Below are positions 35,657 to 48,890 of a stretch of 64,000 bases of DNA, one piece after another. Both the position numbers and the translations under genes were made by a program. Source of the DNA: Prinia subflava (Eukaryota > Chordata > Aves > Passeriformes > Cisticolidae); assembly GCF_021018805.1 (NCBI RefSeq), contig NC_086250.1, forward strand, positions 69,988,322 through 70,052,321, given 5' to 3'. The notes below the pieces were generated by a model, which had not been told where the DNA came from, searched no databases, and saw nothing but the letters and a program-made list of their open reading frames with translations. Each line of letters opens with the position of its first letter. Within the stretch, counting starts at the first letter, position 1.

Positions 35657-35804
35657 TCTGCCCCATCCCTGGCAGTGTCCAAGGGCAGGTTGGATGGGCT
35701 TGGAGCAATCTGGACTAGTGGAAGGTGTCCCTGCCCATGGCAGGGGGTTGGAACTGGGTGATCTTCAAGGTCCTTCCAACCCAAACCATTCTGTGCTTCT
35801 GTGG
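35657..35804 (+). repeat. CR1 LINE 3' end, downstream of exon 4
   Basis: It reads CTGCCCCATCCCTGGCAGTG, GGTTGGATGGGCTTGGAGCA, CTAGTGGAAGGTGTCCCTGC, GGCAGGGGGTTGGAACTG, CCTTCCAACCCAAACCATTC, then TGTGCTTCTG. It is a forward CR1 3' end that can pair with the copy at 34983-35170 in the pre-mRNA. Confidence 0.94.
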
Positions 35805-37050
35805 CACAGGCTGGAGAGGGGTTTAGCAGCTTGATGGGGAGCACTGTCAGGTTTATCTTTATCTGGAAAGTTCTCCCTCAAGGACATTCCATCCACCTAA
35901 ATCCAGCAGTCACGTTTGGTGGGGAAGTTGTTGGGTGAGGTGGCCTCAGAAGAGCAGAAGGGTCCATTTTTAGGTGCTCCCATTCAGGCAAGAGCCCAGT
36001 TCATGCAGCAGATCCACAGGGTGACTTGCACCTGGGCCAGCTTCAGTGTGCCTTGAGATCCTGGATAAAAATCCAGCTTCACCTTGGAACCACGGGCAGC
36101 TTTTGCATCAGGGCCTGCCCTGCACTCACGTGGATGCTGTGGGGGCATTTGGAGAGGAGACAGATGGTCCTGCAGAAGCCCCTCATTCTTTGTCCCTCTG
36201 TATTTAGGCTGAAAGTGAAGCCATACTGAGATTTACCTTTGTGAAAGTGCTCACCTTGGCTTGTGGGAAGCCAGTGTGCATCCAGGCACCGCTTCTGATC
36301 CTTCTGTCCCTGGTCACTCCCACCATCCACAGCTGCATCCTTTTTCCACATGCCCAAGCAGTATCAGTGTACCTGGCAGGGAGAATTATTAATGTACCAT
36401 TAGGGTTTTTTTTCCCCTCCCATTCTGAGGGATGAGCAGCCTTTGCAGACCCCAAATAACCCACACCTTAAGCCTGCTGCATCCCCTTTCCTGGAGTACT
36501 CCTGGGTGGCATATGCAGAGATCTGATGGTGTCCAGTCCCCATCTCTGGTGTGTCCCCAGTTCTGCAGGCAGGGAAGAGAGGCAGCCCCAGGCAGAAAAG
36601 CAGAGAGAGAAAACATTGTGCTGGCTTGAAACAGTTTCTGACCCTTTTTCTGCTGTTCTGTGTGCTCAGTGCTGTCTGTGTCGAGCAATGTATGTTGGCC
36701 CCTGTTGACAGATTTGCTGTTCGTGAGTGCTGCAGATTGTTGTTAGACTGTTAAATCAATATGTAGTGCTACTTTTTAAATCTTATTTTTTTACATGCCA
36801 GCTACGCATGTGAAGGGTTCTTGCATTATGGTAAATGTTAATATTTCATGCAAGCTGATTATTAATCCTAGCCATTCAGTTCTCATGGGGTAAGTGACAG
36901 CCCATTGGCTTAAAATTTAGCACACAAATCAGGGAAGCAATATTCACTTTGATACAGCCAGGGATTTATTATAATAAGTTAAATCATTACACCATCGTTT
37001 CATATTAAAGAGTATTTTGTTGCAATGAAGCAGTTGTATGAGAGGGGGAA

Positions 37051-37072
37051 AAATCCACATTAAAGTGGATTT
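37051..37072. other. Perfect 8-bp hairpin AAATCCAC/GTGGATTT
   Basis: The arms at 37051-37058 and 37065-37072 are separated by the 6-nt loop ATTAAA. They lie inside the AT-rich repeat-free block of intron 4. It may be a paired binding site or chance. Confidence 0.35.
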
Positions 37073-38512
37073 CTGTTGTATTATTAAATTCTGACACTGC
37101 ATTTTGCCATGAAATAATATTTGAAGAGATTATAGAGATGCTTGCAGCTTGCACTGTAGAAAAGTAGCTTATTATGGCAAATATATTGTTCTGAGAAATA
37201 TCTATTAATCATAAAGCTGTTTAAAATTGTACATGTGATAAGCTTTTAGTTAATTTTAATTGCATTTTTTACGATATTCTCATTCTCTTGCCTGCTTTGT
37301 TGGATTAAGTGAGATGTATGAAAACCAATTGCATCTCAAAATTTGAGTATTTTCAATATTCAATAGGAAAAATAACTTTGTAAAATAAGGCTTTCTCCTT
37401 ATTTTGTTTTGTAGCCACTGTTAGAAAGAACCATCCTGGACTGACTCTTGATTTACAGAATTAATATTTTAAAAAGTAATGTGAGATGTTTATATGGTTT
37501 AATTAAGTAAAAGCGGGACAAACACACAGGAAGAAAAAGTCTTTGTTTTTAATATATTTTTGCTTAGCATCTCCTTTGGGGACTAATGCTTCCAAGTCTT
37601 GGGGTCATTTTAATGCTGCTCTTAAAACCCCGTAACTGAGACATTGTATAAGAATTCAAACTTGTGTTTAATAAAAAGTAGGAAATCTACTCATTATGTT
37701 AAAGCTTGAGAACACAGAGATGCTCACAGTCACAAAACAAAAACACTGAGTCCCAAAGGGTTTGTTCTGCAGAGCATCTCATGTTTTTTTAATGCCTGTG
37801 CTTGCAGGTGGAAAGTTACACACGTGTGTTAATGGCTGCAAAACTGGAATCCCAGAAAATAACCAGTGGAAGCAAATAACCTCAGTCTCTGGGATTACTT
37901 GGGCACGGTGGCTTGACCCAACAAATCCTGTGTGCCCTGGGCTTGGATCCAAACCTGCTGTGGGCTTTGAGCTTTGGAATAACCCCCACAGGCTCATGCA
38001 TCCATGGCTGGGGGGTGTAATTTGCTCTCCATGCCAACAGGAATAAGATAAAGCTGATCTTTGGTGAAAGAGATCAGCACACAGAGTGAAATTTCTGGGT
38101 CATGCACAAAGTAGTCCCCTTTTAGGTAAATATTAGGGTCCAGTCCTGTGGTTGGTTCTTACAAGCTGCAATCAGTGAGAATTTGTTTGAAATCCTCCAG
38201 TACAACTGGGCTTTGAGTAGTTCAGGAGCATCCTAAATGGATGTGCCTTACAAGCTGTTCCACCTTTTATATTCTCTTTTTTTGTTGTTGTTGTTGATGA
38301 TGTCGGTTGAGAAATTAGCACAACTGTTGTTTTCTGTTTTACTTCTGAATTTGCACTTGGAAGACATTGGGTAAAATAGAAGAAGAACAGACTGTTTGCT
38401 GATCGCTTGGATGATGGTGTGAAAAACAAAAATAATCTTCTGCTGTCATCTGTTTCCTTGAGAAGTCTTCAAATAAAGTTTAAAATAAGGAGTTTTGCTT
38501 CTATTCAAACAG

Positions 38513-38759
38513 CCTCTGCGAGGAAAAAACCCTGTAGACCTCATTACAGTTGATTCCTTAATAGAGCTGCAGGATTCCCAGAATCCCTTTCAGTACTGGA
38601 TAGTTAGTGTGGTTGAAAATGTTGGAGGAAGATTACGCCTTCGCTATGTGGGATTGGAGGAGACTGAATCCTATGACCAGTGGTTGTTTTACTTGGATTG
38701 CAGACTTCGACCAGTCGGTTGGTGTCAAGAGAATAAATACAGAATGGACCCACCTGCAG
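38513..38759 (+). CDS. SFMBT2: SFMBT2 coding exon 5 (beta core of MBT repeat 2)
   Basis: This exon encodes residues 178-259 plus the first base of codon 260. It begins [11 protein letters not shown]. The core then follows as SLIELQD (192-198), [18 protein letters not shown] (205-222), QWLFYLD (233-239) and RPVGWCQ (243-249), ending RMDPPA. The acceptor is TATTCAAACAG, with only a modest pyrimidine tract. The donor is CAG|GTAAAG. It enters in phase 0 and leaves in phase 1. From memory the human protein has Tyr where residue 240 is Cys. Codon third positions are AT-rich, unlike exon 3. Confidence 0.98.
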
Positions 38760-40089
38760 GTAAAGAACCTCCTTGAAATACTGTCTCCCTCTTGATGTTT
38801 TGAGATACTTGTGCAGCACGGCTGTCCTTTCCCAGCATTCACATTGCTTTGTCAGTAGTTTCTGGCTGTGGCACAAATGGGAGGTGAGATCCATCTAATT
38901 TGGGTTCAAAGTGGGTCAGGGGAGCTGTATTGTTTATTAAATAAATTCAGTTGAAGTCTTTGCAAGTCTGTCAGACTGTATGAAACACCAGGAGTTTACA
39001 ACTTGGAGAAGAAGCTCTTTAGGGTTGAGTTTAGTGTTCAAAGCAGTTTGAATGGAAAGGGATTGGGACTGCAGTTAAGCCAGTCTGGGATCACAGATTG
39101 ATCCACCTTCTCCTGTGTAGGTTAACAACATGTCCAGGTCTGTGCCTCATTTTCTTTGTGCTGTGGGTGAAGTTTTTCCATGAGTATTGAATTCTCCCCT
39201 CTGGGGAGGTGTTTCTGACGTGGTGAGGAGACTTGACCCTGGTATGTTCAATTCTTATGATCACAAGTTTGTCTGGGGCTTAGATCCTGAGTGCTTTTTG
39301 GAAGTGTGTGTTTTTCTTCACTGGTAGGTAGGAATAGATGTTCCCCATCACTTCTAAATGAGATATAAATGCTGGAGAGCTTGAATATCACCCAGTCTGT
39401 TATTTTACAGAGTCTTTGTGTTAACAGAGAAACTTTTTCATTGACCATCTCTGAACCTTCTTGGCCTGTATAGGTTTGGTGAATATATAAATGGCCCAGA
39501 GAAGCATTGTGCTTCCTCTTTGTTCATTCAATTTGCTTTGTACTCTTTCCTCCTTTTATCCTGTTGTACATCCTTCTATGTGGATTCCCAACCCCTCATG
39601 GCTTTCTTTTCTTTTTTTTTTTTTCCAGTTTTCTTTCTCTAAACTTGTTACTGGACTCTTTCATTTGCTGGAGTTGTTTACTTTTCTTCTTCCCTCTCCT
39701 TGATTTAACTTTTAAAATTGCTGTCTCTTGTTCTTACCTGTTTTCATCTGACAGGTGTTTCCTCTCCTTTCATTTCTCTGGTCATTCACTTTTTAGTCAT
39801 CATTGTTGTTAATGGATTCAGATCTTCTTCCTGACTTAGATTTACATCTCCTGAAGTTGAGCCTTGTAGGAGTTCACTGAGAAAAGACCCTTCAGGTCTG
39901 AACTGTTCTGTTTTCACCCAAATCCTCTCCTGATCACTGCTTCTGGGGTCTTTCCCTGGTCCCCCTTCTGACCCAGCTGTCAGGCTCTGCACTGCAGGGC
40001 GTAGCCAGTCAGGAGTGCAAATCTGAGGAGTTTCTGCAGGTAGGAATGCTGATTGTTCCACTCCTGATCATTTGATGTCTGCCTAACAC

Positions 40090-40165
40090 AGTCACAGAAT
40101 CATCAAGGTTGGAAAGAAACCTTTAAGATCTTCTTGTCCAACCATCCAACATATCCATGAGGCAC
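40090..40165 (-). repeat. CR1 LINE 3' fragment
   Basis: It reads AGTCACAGAATCATCAAGGT, TGGAAAGAAACCTTTAAGAT and CTTCTTGTCCAACCATCC, an inverted CR1 3' end of the subtype with AATCATCAAGGTTGGAAA. Confidence 0.88.
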
Positions 40166-41179
40166 AATGAATTAGTGAAGAGTGTGAGACATTAAGTGAG
40201 AGGAGGAAGACAGAAAAAACCCCAAGTGGCTGATCTTATGGGATCTGCTTCGAATTAAAGTCTCTGCAAAAGGAATCTTGGAGCAGCCAGAGAGACAGTA
40301 GCGAGTTGTGAGGATGAGATGCTGGCAGCAGAGAGCTCTAAAGAAACTCATATATGAGGCTGTTAAACCACAGATTCAAAAAGTGAAGTTTCCCAAGGAC
40401 CTGAGGCCTGGAGACTGTGGCAAGGGTACACCTCTTAGTGACTTCTTTAGGGAAAAGCATCTGACTAGGAAGACTTCTGTTGTGTGAAAGACCTGGTGTG
40501 GACCTTCTTAGCAAGGAGAAATTCTGTGGGCAGTCCCTTGTTTTTTACACATCAGGGATTAGATTCACCTGTCATGGTGCAGGCATCAAAAGACAGTTCT
40601 GCATGAGAAATTGCTTTCTCTTTATAAAGAGTAGGGAAAAGAGGATGCTAAGACACAACTAACATAGGTAAGATGAAGTGACATATTTTTAAGCCTATTT
40701 GTTTTCACTCACGGGGGTTGAAACCAATGAACACACACCTGGTTGTCCTAAATTTTAAACATCTGAAGCCAGTTAAGGCAAATCCTTGATTGATAAAGGG
40801 AGCAGCCTTAGATTATGTATCAAAGCTGTCGTGAATCTCCTCTGAAGAGATGCTGAGGACGTGTAGCTGCTCCCAGATCAGGCTGTGTCCCCTTGCTGTC
40901 AAACGAGGGTGTTTTTTATACATCACTTCTGCAGCTTGTGGCAGTGCTTTGCCTACCCTGGACTTGGATGGTAGGGCTTTATTTCTTTCTGTGTCTGAGG
41001 TGTGACTTTTCCCTGTTGATCCGCCCCTGGCACCTGCCAGGTTTCACTTCCAGGTCAGTCTTTTGAGATGCAGAGCATCTCAGATAAAGGAGATCCCATG
41101 GACCCAAAAAATACTTCGGATGAAGGGCTCTCTTTCCTGAAGCCACCCACATCCTAACTTAATGTGAAAGAGGGTCTTG

Positions 41180-41244
41180 TGAGGCTTGGAACTAGATGAT
41201 GTCTAAGGTCCCTTCCAACCCAAACCATTCAGTGATTCTATGAA
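41180..41244 (+). repeat. CR1 LINE 3' end fragment
   Basis: It reads GGCTTGGAACTAGATGATGT, CTAAGGTCCCTTCCAACCCA and AACCATTCAGTGATTCTATG. It keeps the terminal GATTCTATGA of a forward CR1. Confidence 0.92.
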
Positions 41245-43527
41245 ACAGCATCCCAGCTGTCTTCTCCAAATGGACTTTGTATATCTCACAAGCCCATTTA
41301 ACTGAAGCAAAGGGGTTGTAGCTTATTTTTCCCTTCAGATGTGTATCTGAGTCTGGAGTAAGCCTCCTTGCTAGTGCAAATTGGCACAAAGTGCTTGACA
41401 CAGAGCCACTGACAGCCTGAGCTCAGCTGTTTGTGCAGGACGAGATCATCCAGTTCTATGCTACTTTCTATTTAAAGACAAATTGCCAGTCATTTTAATT
41501 GTTCCCTACTTGTGAACCCTAATACAAATTGACACAGTACACTTTGTTCAATTACCTGCAGCTCTGGCACTTAAATAAAATGCTTTATGCTCTTTTAACC
41601 GTGCAATTTAGTGTCCAAACACTTGCCAGCATAAGCGAGATGCCACTAATTAAATGTGCACATGATATTCCTTGCTGGCCCTTGAAACCACAGGAGTTGC
41701 CTCTGTATCTGAAATTTTGTTGATGCTGCCCAGAGAAGTTGCTGCTTGTTTTCGCTGATTTTGGCCAAAGTTGCCCAAAACATGGCCAGAATTGCCCAAA
41801 ATGCCAATTTCATTGTTCCTGTGCTTCACTGGCATTACCATAGAAAATGAGGGTCTGTTTCCAGCAGGGAAGCATCAGGCACAGTTTTTCTGAACTCAGA
41901 CTTGAAACAACAGGCTGGCTGCAGCATGGGGCAAAATCATATTGTGTTAAGTATTGCCCTGTAAATCAAACCAAAAAAAGAAATAAGGTGAGTCATCCTC
42001 CTCCCTGCACTTCATGCTGGTCAGAATTCCTGCAAGCAAAGGAGAAGTGGGGCAACAAAACCATAAAATAATGAACAATTAGATAAAGAGTACACTTCTT
42101 AACACTTGTGCCCACTGCACATGCTGTAAACAAAGACTTGAAATTTATATTCCCATTAATAACCAGACAGCTGAGGAATTAAAAATACTGCCCTGAAAGG
42201 TTAACATTCCCTTTCAAGTGTGTTTAAATTCATATGCATATCCTTGATGTCTGTTCTGAAGTAGTGAGATTTGATATAGTGGAAGTATAAATACATCCAC
42301 TTCAGTGAGTGATTCTGCAAATCCTATTTTGATAAGGTCTTAAATCTGTTGAGTTCAGAGCATAAAATTCTCTTGTACCATCAGTGCTAGGTGGAAACAG
42401 TACTTGCCAATTCCTTTTTTTTTTACACATATTTTTTATTCCCTCCTTCAGAATTGTAAGATACAGCAGTAAATCTCCTGCTAGCTAGTAAATAGATATG
42501 GTTATTAGATGTACAGGATTTAAATGCAAATTGGGCCAAATTGAACCTTGACGTGAACATGGGAAGCCAGGCCAGAGAAAAGCTCCACACTCTTCACTCT
42601 GTACCAAGGTTGGAGTTTATTATTGAGCAAATGTTCATTTCCATTTTAATAATTGTTGCAATCTATCTCCCTATCTTCTCTCTTTGAGGCCTTGATATGA
42701 ATGTTCTGCAATAACTTGTTATGTGCAAGATAACAATATGTTTTCTAGGGCAGGAGTAAATCCAATATAATGTTCCTCATCACAGTATTGTTTCCTACAT
42801 TGTTCCCTTTGATGATTCATAGGCATTTCACTGCACTGAACCATAAAGGGCTTGTTAATATCATGATTTAATAATATTAAACCTGTGTAAAGAAACTCAC
42901 TGCAAGCAATGTGAAGCTGCACAAAGATGTTGCCTAAAAGTATAATGATGAAAATTCGTAAGTGTAAGTGCTTACTCTGGTGTGGTACCAAAAAATGTGT
43001 CTGGGTAGAGATTTAGCTAAAATGTTTCTTCCCACACCAACCCCAACCCTGCATTTAAAAAAAACAACATAAAAACAAACCCCAAACACTTTCTGATGAA
43101 CAGGTGCCTTAATAATGATAATTTTAGTTTTGTTCAAATATGACTAATATTGGCTGAAGACCTGAACCTCCTTAAACTAGGAAACATCAGGTATTTTGAG
43201 AAATGAAAATCAAAGGAGAGTTTTTTCTCTATTTTCAAGTAATGAGATAATACGATTCTCATTTCTTCAGCAGTATTTGAAGGATGTGAATTTTTCTGGG
43301 TTTTACTCCAGGATGTAAAACACAATCTTCTTCCAGCGTGCCCCTGCTAGTTGCTTTTGTGTTGAATTTATCCATGCTGCACAGCTTGGAATATAGACAC
43401 CGTTCATTTCACTTGCTCTGTGCATTCATATGACTTAAAAACCTTAGTCTTCCAAAAATGTTTGATCTCCAAAGTCACCTCTTGGTTTTGTTGTTCTTTT
43501 TTCTTTTTGTTACTGCCATCCCTTTAG

Positions 43528-43625
43528 ATATCTATTCTCTGAAGACAATAACTGAGTGGAAATGCGCTCTGGAAAAATCCCTTAATGATGCAGCAAATTT
43601 TCCTCTTCCAATGGAAGTGTTCAAG
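43528..43625 (+). CDS. SFMBT2: SFMBT2 coding exon 6 (arm of MBT repeat 3)
   Basis: This exon encodes the end of codon 260 (Asp) to residue 292. It reads [19 protein letters not shown] then [25 protein letters not shown] is the arm helix of the third MBT repeat, and from memory the human version is SEWKCTLEKSL. The acceptor is a T/C-rich tract ending CCTTTAG and the donor is AAG|GTAAAA. It enters in phase 1 and leaves in phase 0, the same pattern as exons 2, 4 and 9. Confidence 0.97.
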
Positions 43626-44398
43626 GTAAAAGATACTTTTCCTTTGCTTGTGGAGCCCATGATGAATAAATATCATGCCATGTTTAGTAGCTTATGTTAA
43701 ATTTTCTCTGGAATGGCCTTTGCTATAATACATAACCATGGAAGGTCACAAGTTGGATGTTTGTATAAAAAGCTTTTTATGTGTGGACTTATTTCTTGGT
43801 CAGTGTTCTGTGGGGGGTGGGGGTGACCAGCAGGGATTTCTCCAGTTATTTTTTGTGTGTCTTACTCTGTTAAACCTGTGCAAAGACATCACACAGAACT
43901 GTGAAAAAGTAAGGCAGTGAATATAAAAGTTGACACAAACTGGACAGATTTCTGTGAGTCTTGCACCAAAGTTTTCACTTGATCACAAGGTAGAGAAACG
44001 TCCTTTAGGGACCTGTAGTGGAAGTGAGAGATAATTTTATTCCTACATCTTCTTTTGTTACTTTTTGTTTTTTATTCTCATTCTGGTGCTTCAGCCCCAG
44101 GCACTGGCTTCGATTTCCCGTGTAAATCTGCACTGTGGTTAACCATGGTGGCTCCAGATAATCCTGATTTACAGCTGTGCCTGCCTGGTTCCCCGCAGTT
44201 CCCTCCTGGCTGGGGTGGGATGGGCACTGGGAGGATGCTGAGGGAGGTGTGTGGGAGCACAGCAGTGCCCCCGTGTCTCTGGAGTCACCTCTTGCTTGGG
44301 GACCTGGTGGCCCAGGCTGCCCTCCCCACCACCAACCTGGGGACCCTCTGTGGTCCTTCCCAGCCCTTGGGCAGCACTGGGATACTCCAGAACATCCA

Positions 44399-44508
44399 TG
44401 GAACTGGTGAAATTCATGTGTGGATGTGGCCTTGGCAGTGCTGGGTTAATGGCTGGACTTGGATCTTAGAAGGTTTTTCTAACTGAAGCTATTTTATGGT
44501 TCTGTAAC
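44399..44508 (+). repeat. CR1 LINE 3' end
   Basis: It reads GGAACTGGTGAAATTCATGT, GGCAGTGCTGGGTTAATGGC, TGGACTTGGATCTTAGAAGG and ends TTTTATGGTTCTGTAA. It is a forward CR1 3' end of a subtype with GTTAATGGTTGGACTTGATG. Confidence 0.87.
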
Positions 44509-47500
44509 TGGAATAAAGCTCTTAGCGTGTCCCATTTTGCCTGGAAAAACCCTGGTGCCACCTTCACCCTCCCTGCAGGGACGTGCCAGCAGCCTCCTGT
44601 GAGGAGTGCAGGCTCCTCTCCCAGCTGAGATGCATTTAATTAGCCACTTTAATTTGGGGACACTTTGCTGATAGCCCAGACAGTGGCTCATGGGCAGTGT
44701 GGGAGCTCTGCCGTGCTGGGAGAAGAGGGAAGATTTGTCTTGTCTTGGGCAGGGATGGGGGCTTGAGGAGGCTGTGTTGGGATGGAAGTGGTGTGCAGAG
44801 AGTTCTGGGGCTCTGCCATTCATCTCATCCAAGGCTCCCATCTGCCAACTCTATTAAAAGTTTGCATTGGCAGCTTCAAGATCAGAAATGCTTTGTGTGG
44901 GGCAGGGATTAAATCACAAGAGGGAATGTCTACTGTGTAAATTTTATTCCTGTCTATGTGAAAGATTGAAAAATGTTTCTGATGAGGCTCATGAAACATC
45001 CTTTAAAAAAAAGTTTATAACTACCAGCTGTGTTGGCTGCCTCTTCCAAGCGTGCCAGACTTATACCCACATATTTTAATTATTGCAGGTCATAAATTTG
45101 AATTCAGTTAATCCCAATTGCTGTGCTCTGTGGTTGGAGTTTGCAGAGATGTTCCTCTTAGAAGACAGTGCAAAACCTTGAAATGCTTGAGTGGCCCAAG
45201 AGGGGAGTTACTTTAGGGTCAAATGTGGCAAATGTCAATGTTTAGGTCCATGATTAGGTCAGTAGGACTTCTCTGTTTATCATAAGTGGAAGGTGAGCAC
45301 AGGGTGAGCAGAATTCAGAGTTTGGTGCTGTCTGAGCTCTGGTGCTGGGAGGGCAGGAGACTGAATAAATTTTTGTGTGTGGGCATCACTTTATTCTGCC
45401 TATTTAGGGTACGTTTTGTACATGTTAATTAAGGGGAAAAAGACAAGATGTCATGTGTACCTATGAGCAAATCTTCCTCTAGTAATGACTTAAACGTGAG
45501 TTAAGGCGTTAGGAGACTAAGAGTAAACGTGACTGATCTTGCAAAGAGAGCCAATGATTAATGTGTGGGACCTTCAAGTAGAATCCCAGATCCCAGCAAA
45601 GAGTGTCATATCCAAAGGTGTCTTTTATAACTTCTTCTTAACTGTAATTTTTAAAAATTTTATTTACAAACCCAGCACAGAAATAGCTGGGTTTGTCTCT
45701 GCACGGTGCCTGGGGCTCCTTGCTACTGTAGCTGTCATGTGTTAGATAAAAAACACAAGGTTTGACAGCTGGCAACTCTTGGAGATCTTCTGGAAAGCTG
45801 AAAATGTCTTCTTTGGCAGACAGGGTAACTGCACACTGAGCAGTTACATTCTGTTTTTCCCACGTTTCCCTGCAGAATTCCATGGCTGAGCAGGGTGTAG
45901 GTGTGTGCTTGCTCTTCATGAGCACATCACCTGGGCTGGATTATGGCTTAAATCCGTGTTGTCCTTAGAGCTCTGCATGACTGAGGCAAGTGTCATTGTG
46001 GTGCCATCAAAGTGTCCCCAGGAGGTGGCACTGGCAGAGCAGAGCCACGTTTGTCGTGTGAGAGGTAGCTGCTCTCGGGGGTCTGTCAGCCCATTGCTGC
46101 TGTCAAAACTCCTCAGTTTTGGTGTCACCGGGTTGGGTTCTGCCTGAGAAGTCAGAAACCATGGGTTTGAGCCTGAATTATCAGTGCTCAGAAGCGTGGC
46201 AGAGCTCAGCTTGACACATGGTGCTTAAGCAGCAGCTCCAAAAACCCCCTGCAGAAGCACAGCCCTGATCCCCCCTTGGCATCCAGGGAGAGGACACCAG
46301 ACCACAGGAGCCAGTTGCAAAAATCAGGGAGAATGCTGCAAACAGGATTTTCTTTTTTATTTTTTTTCCCTGGTGCTGTTTTACACTTGGCCATATGTTG
46401 GAAGTGTTTGTAAAATGCTTTAGGATCCTTTGAGAAAGGAATGTGATGTTTAACTGCCAGAAAATGCTGCTATTATGCAGCTACTAAACATAGTGTTTTG
46501 CAAACTGCACATCCTGGAATAAATTTTCCTCCTCACAAAAGCTTTTTGCAACACACCTGCTATTTTGTCGTTCCCTGCTTTTCAGAAAACATGTTGATCC
46601 TTGAAAGAAAAATAAATAACAGACACGGTTTTCAAGGATGTTTGAATAGCTTAGGAGCACAAATCCTTCCAAAAGGCCACAACCCAAGGACATGTGTCCT
46701 TTGCTGTGTCTGCTCTGATTTCAGGGTGCTGTTGGGCTGCCCCTATACTTGGTTTGGTACTGGTCATAAATGATGGCTTGGGATTCAGGGGACACCTGAT
46801 AAAATGGTGAGGGCTTGTTGTGAATAAAGATGTTCAAAATGTTACCAGGGACTGATTTCAAGTAAAGTGGAACAATTTCAGTGGTTTGCTTCAGTGCTGG
46901 CATTGCTGGTGCTCTCTAAGAGGGAGGCATGCTCCAAGCACAGCCCTAATACTACAAATCAGTGCATATTTTAGAGTTACAACCCAGCTTGAATAAGGTG
47001 AATGGGTTTAGCTTCCTGGAGGGAGGCAGGAAATCCTGGATATCCTCTCTGATCTCCCATTCTGCTTCCTCCAGTCTCCTGTGCTAGGTCTGTGGGTTCC
47101 ATGCAGATGTGGATCCTCACCTCGGACACCTCTGTTGGGGCAACTAAATCCTACCTGGGATTTGGATGCTCATCATCTTTCCATGGGTTTTGCATATTGG
47201 CCTCCTGTTCTAAATTTCTGTGGAGTGAATGCTGATGAGTGGCTTGGATGGAGCTGTTACCAGCCACATCCCTAAACCAAACCCTGATAAACTGCTTGAA
47301 GAGCACCCAGGAGAGAGAGGTGTTATCTGAGACAGGTGGAAGTTCTGATTTATAGCCTTTGGTCCCATTCCTCTACCCTCCTCTCTTCCTGAAGTGGTTG
47401 CTTGTTTTTTTCCAGCTACCTATCTTTCTAGCAAAAAAAAACCCCTCTATTTTATGTCTGGCCCAGTGTTCTTCTATTTCTGACTGGAGCTTTTGGATAT

Positions 47501-48890
47501 CTTCTGTTACCAGTTAATAGTATTAGTTAATATCAAAACTAATGGCACAGAAGGAATCAGTAGGGGCAGATCTCTCCTAAGGAGACAGATGGAGGGACCA
47601 TCCACTACCCAGGCAGGAGCTGCCCCTGAAATTCAGGACTGAGTGGTGCTTCAAGTTCTGCACTCACAAGCCTGAAGAGAAATATTAAACTGGACTCCTT
47701 CTTACCAAAAAAAAAGTCTTTTCCCTTGGATGAACTGTGCATTTTAGTAGTGAGAGTAAGAGCAACACATTCTCCAAGACCTTGATTTTTATTTTGTAAA
47801 AAGGAAGACAACATCTCTCAGAATATAGTAAACATTGTGGGTGTTTTAGAGTGTTTCCTTCCAGTGTTTTGTATTCTGGAAGAGTTTGAATTAGAGAAAC
47901 CCGTGGGATACTTTCAACTCATAGACAATCCTGACCTGGCTGCGTGAGTGGCCTTGAAGTCCAGCAGGGTTTTTCTTTCCTCATCCCCCCTCGGTCAGTG
48001 GGCACGTGCTGATGCAGCAGCCTAAAGGGAGCTGTGTTTGGTTTGTGTTGGGAGCCAAAGCTCAGTCCTGAGCTCCTTCCTGCCCTGGTGAAGGCCAGGC
48101 TGGCCCCGGCTCTGCACGCTGCGCTTTAATAACCTGCGAGTTGCCGTGTTGTCTGCAGGCTGCCAGGTTATTTACACTCCATCTGTTCTTCCCCATCCAG
48201 CCCTTTTCCATGGCTGCTGTTTGCCTGGCTGGGAGACGTGCATGGCTTCCCAATCCCTCTGTTATTCTGCTGCCTTTTGATCCACTCTGCCTCAGCTCTG
48301 TTAAAGCCATTTATCTTTGTAAGACCTGAGGGACACCACGGGGGGAGTAAAGATGTCTGTGACACCAAAGGGTGAGATGGAGCCTGGTGGTTCCTCTGTG
48401 AACAGTGAACAGTTTGAATCCTCTCCAGCTCCCTCCTGACTGTGCAAGGATTTGGGTTGGGAGATCAATCCAAGGAGGTGGGTGAAGCCAAGCCCTGTCT
48501 GTGGTGCCCTCAGGGTCTGTTTGGCAGCACCATATGAAAGTCATGGTTGGGAGAGAAATGCTAGAGGCCATTCAAGCCAAGCAGATGGGATGAGTGAGAA
48601 CCAGGTCCCTCAGCCTTCCTCATTCCTCTGGCATGTGTAATTTTCTTCATTACATTCTGGGGTCTCTCGGGATGGGGAGAGGTCAGCGAAAGAGCCTGGT
48701 TTAGTTTAATCACTGCTTCCAGGCTTGGTGTGAGGGAGTTTGTGGTGTCCTGAGCTCCTGCCTTCCTCATCCCTGGGCAGTATTTTCCACTGAGAGGGGC
48801 TGATGTGCACCTGCAACAGCATCTGCTCCCATGTAGGAGTGGGTGATACACAAAAGTCACCCATTTTAGGTCATTTTATGAGAGTATGTA

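Larger units (their letters stand above)
35346..38512 (+). other. SFMBT2: Intron 4
   Basis: The intron spans GTATGT to CTATTCAAACAG. The first 2 kb is GC-rich and holds one forward CR1 copy (35657-35804). From about 36750 to 37560 the DNA is strongly AT-rich, lacks visible repeats and has many TAAT/ATTA cores, so it is a candidate enhancer block. No other gene is seen. Confidence 0.9.
38760..43527 (+). other. SFMBT2: Intron 5
   Basis: The intron spans GTAAAG to CCATCCCTTTAG. It holds two short CR1 fragments in opposite orientation (40090-40165 and 41180-41244). AT-rich, apparently repeat-free stretches at 41480-41700 and 42060-42520 may be conserved non-coding DNA. A T-rich tract lies at 39608-39625. 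No other gene is seen. Confidence 0.9.
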
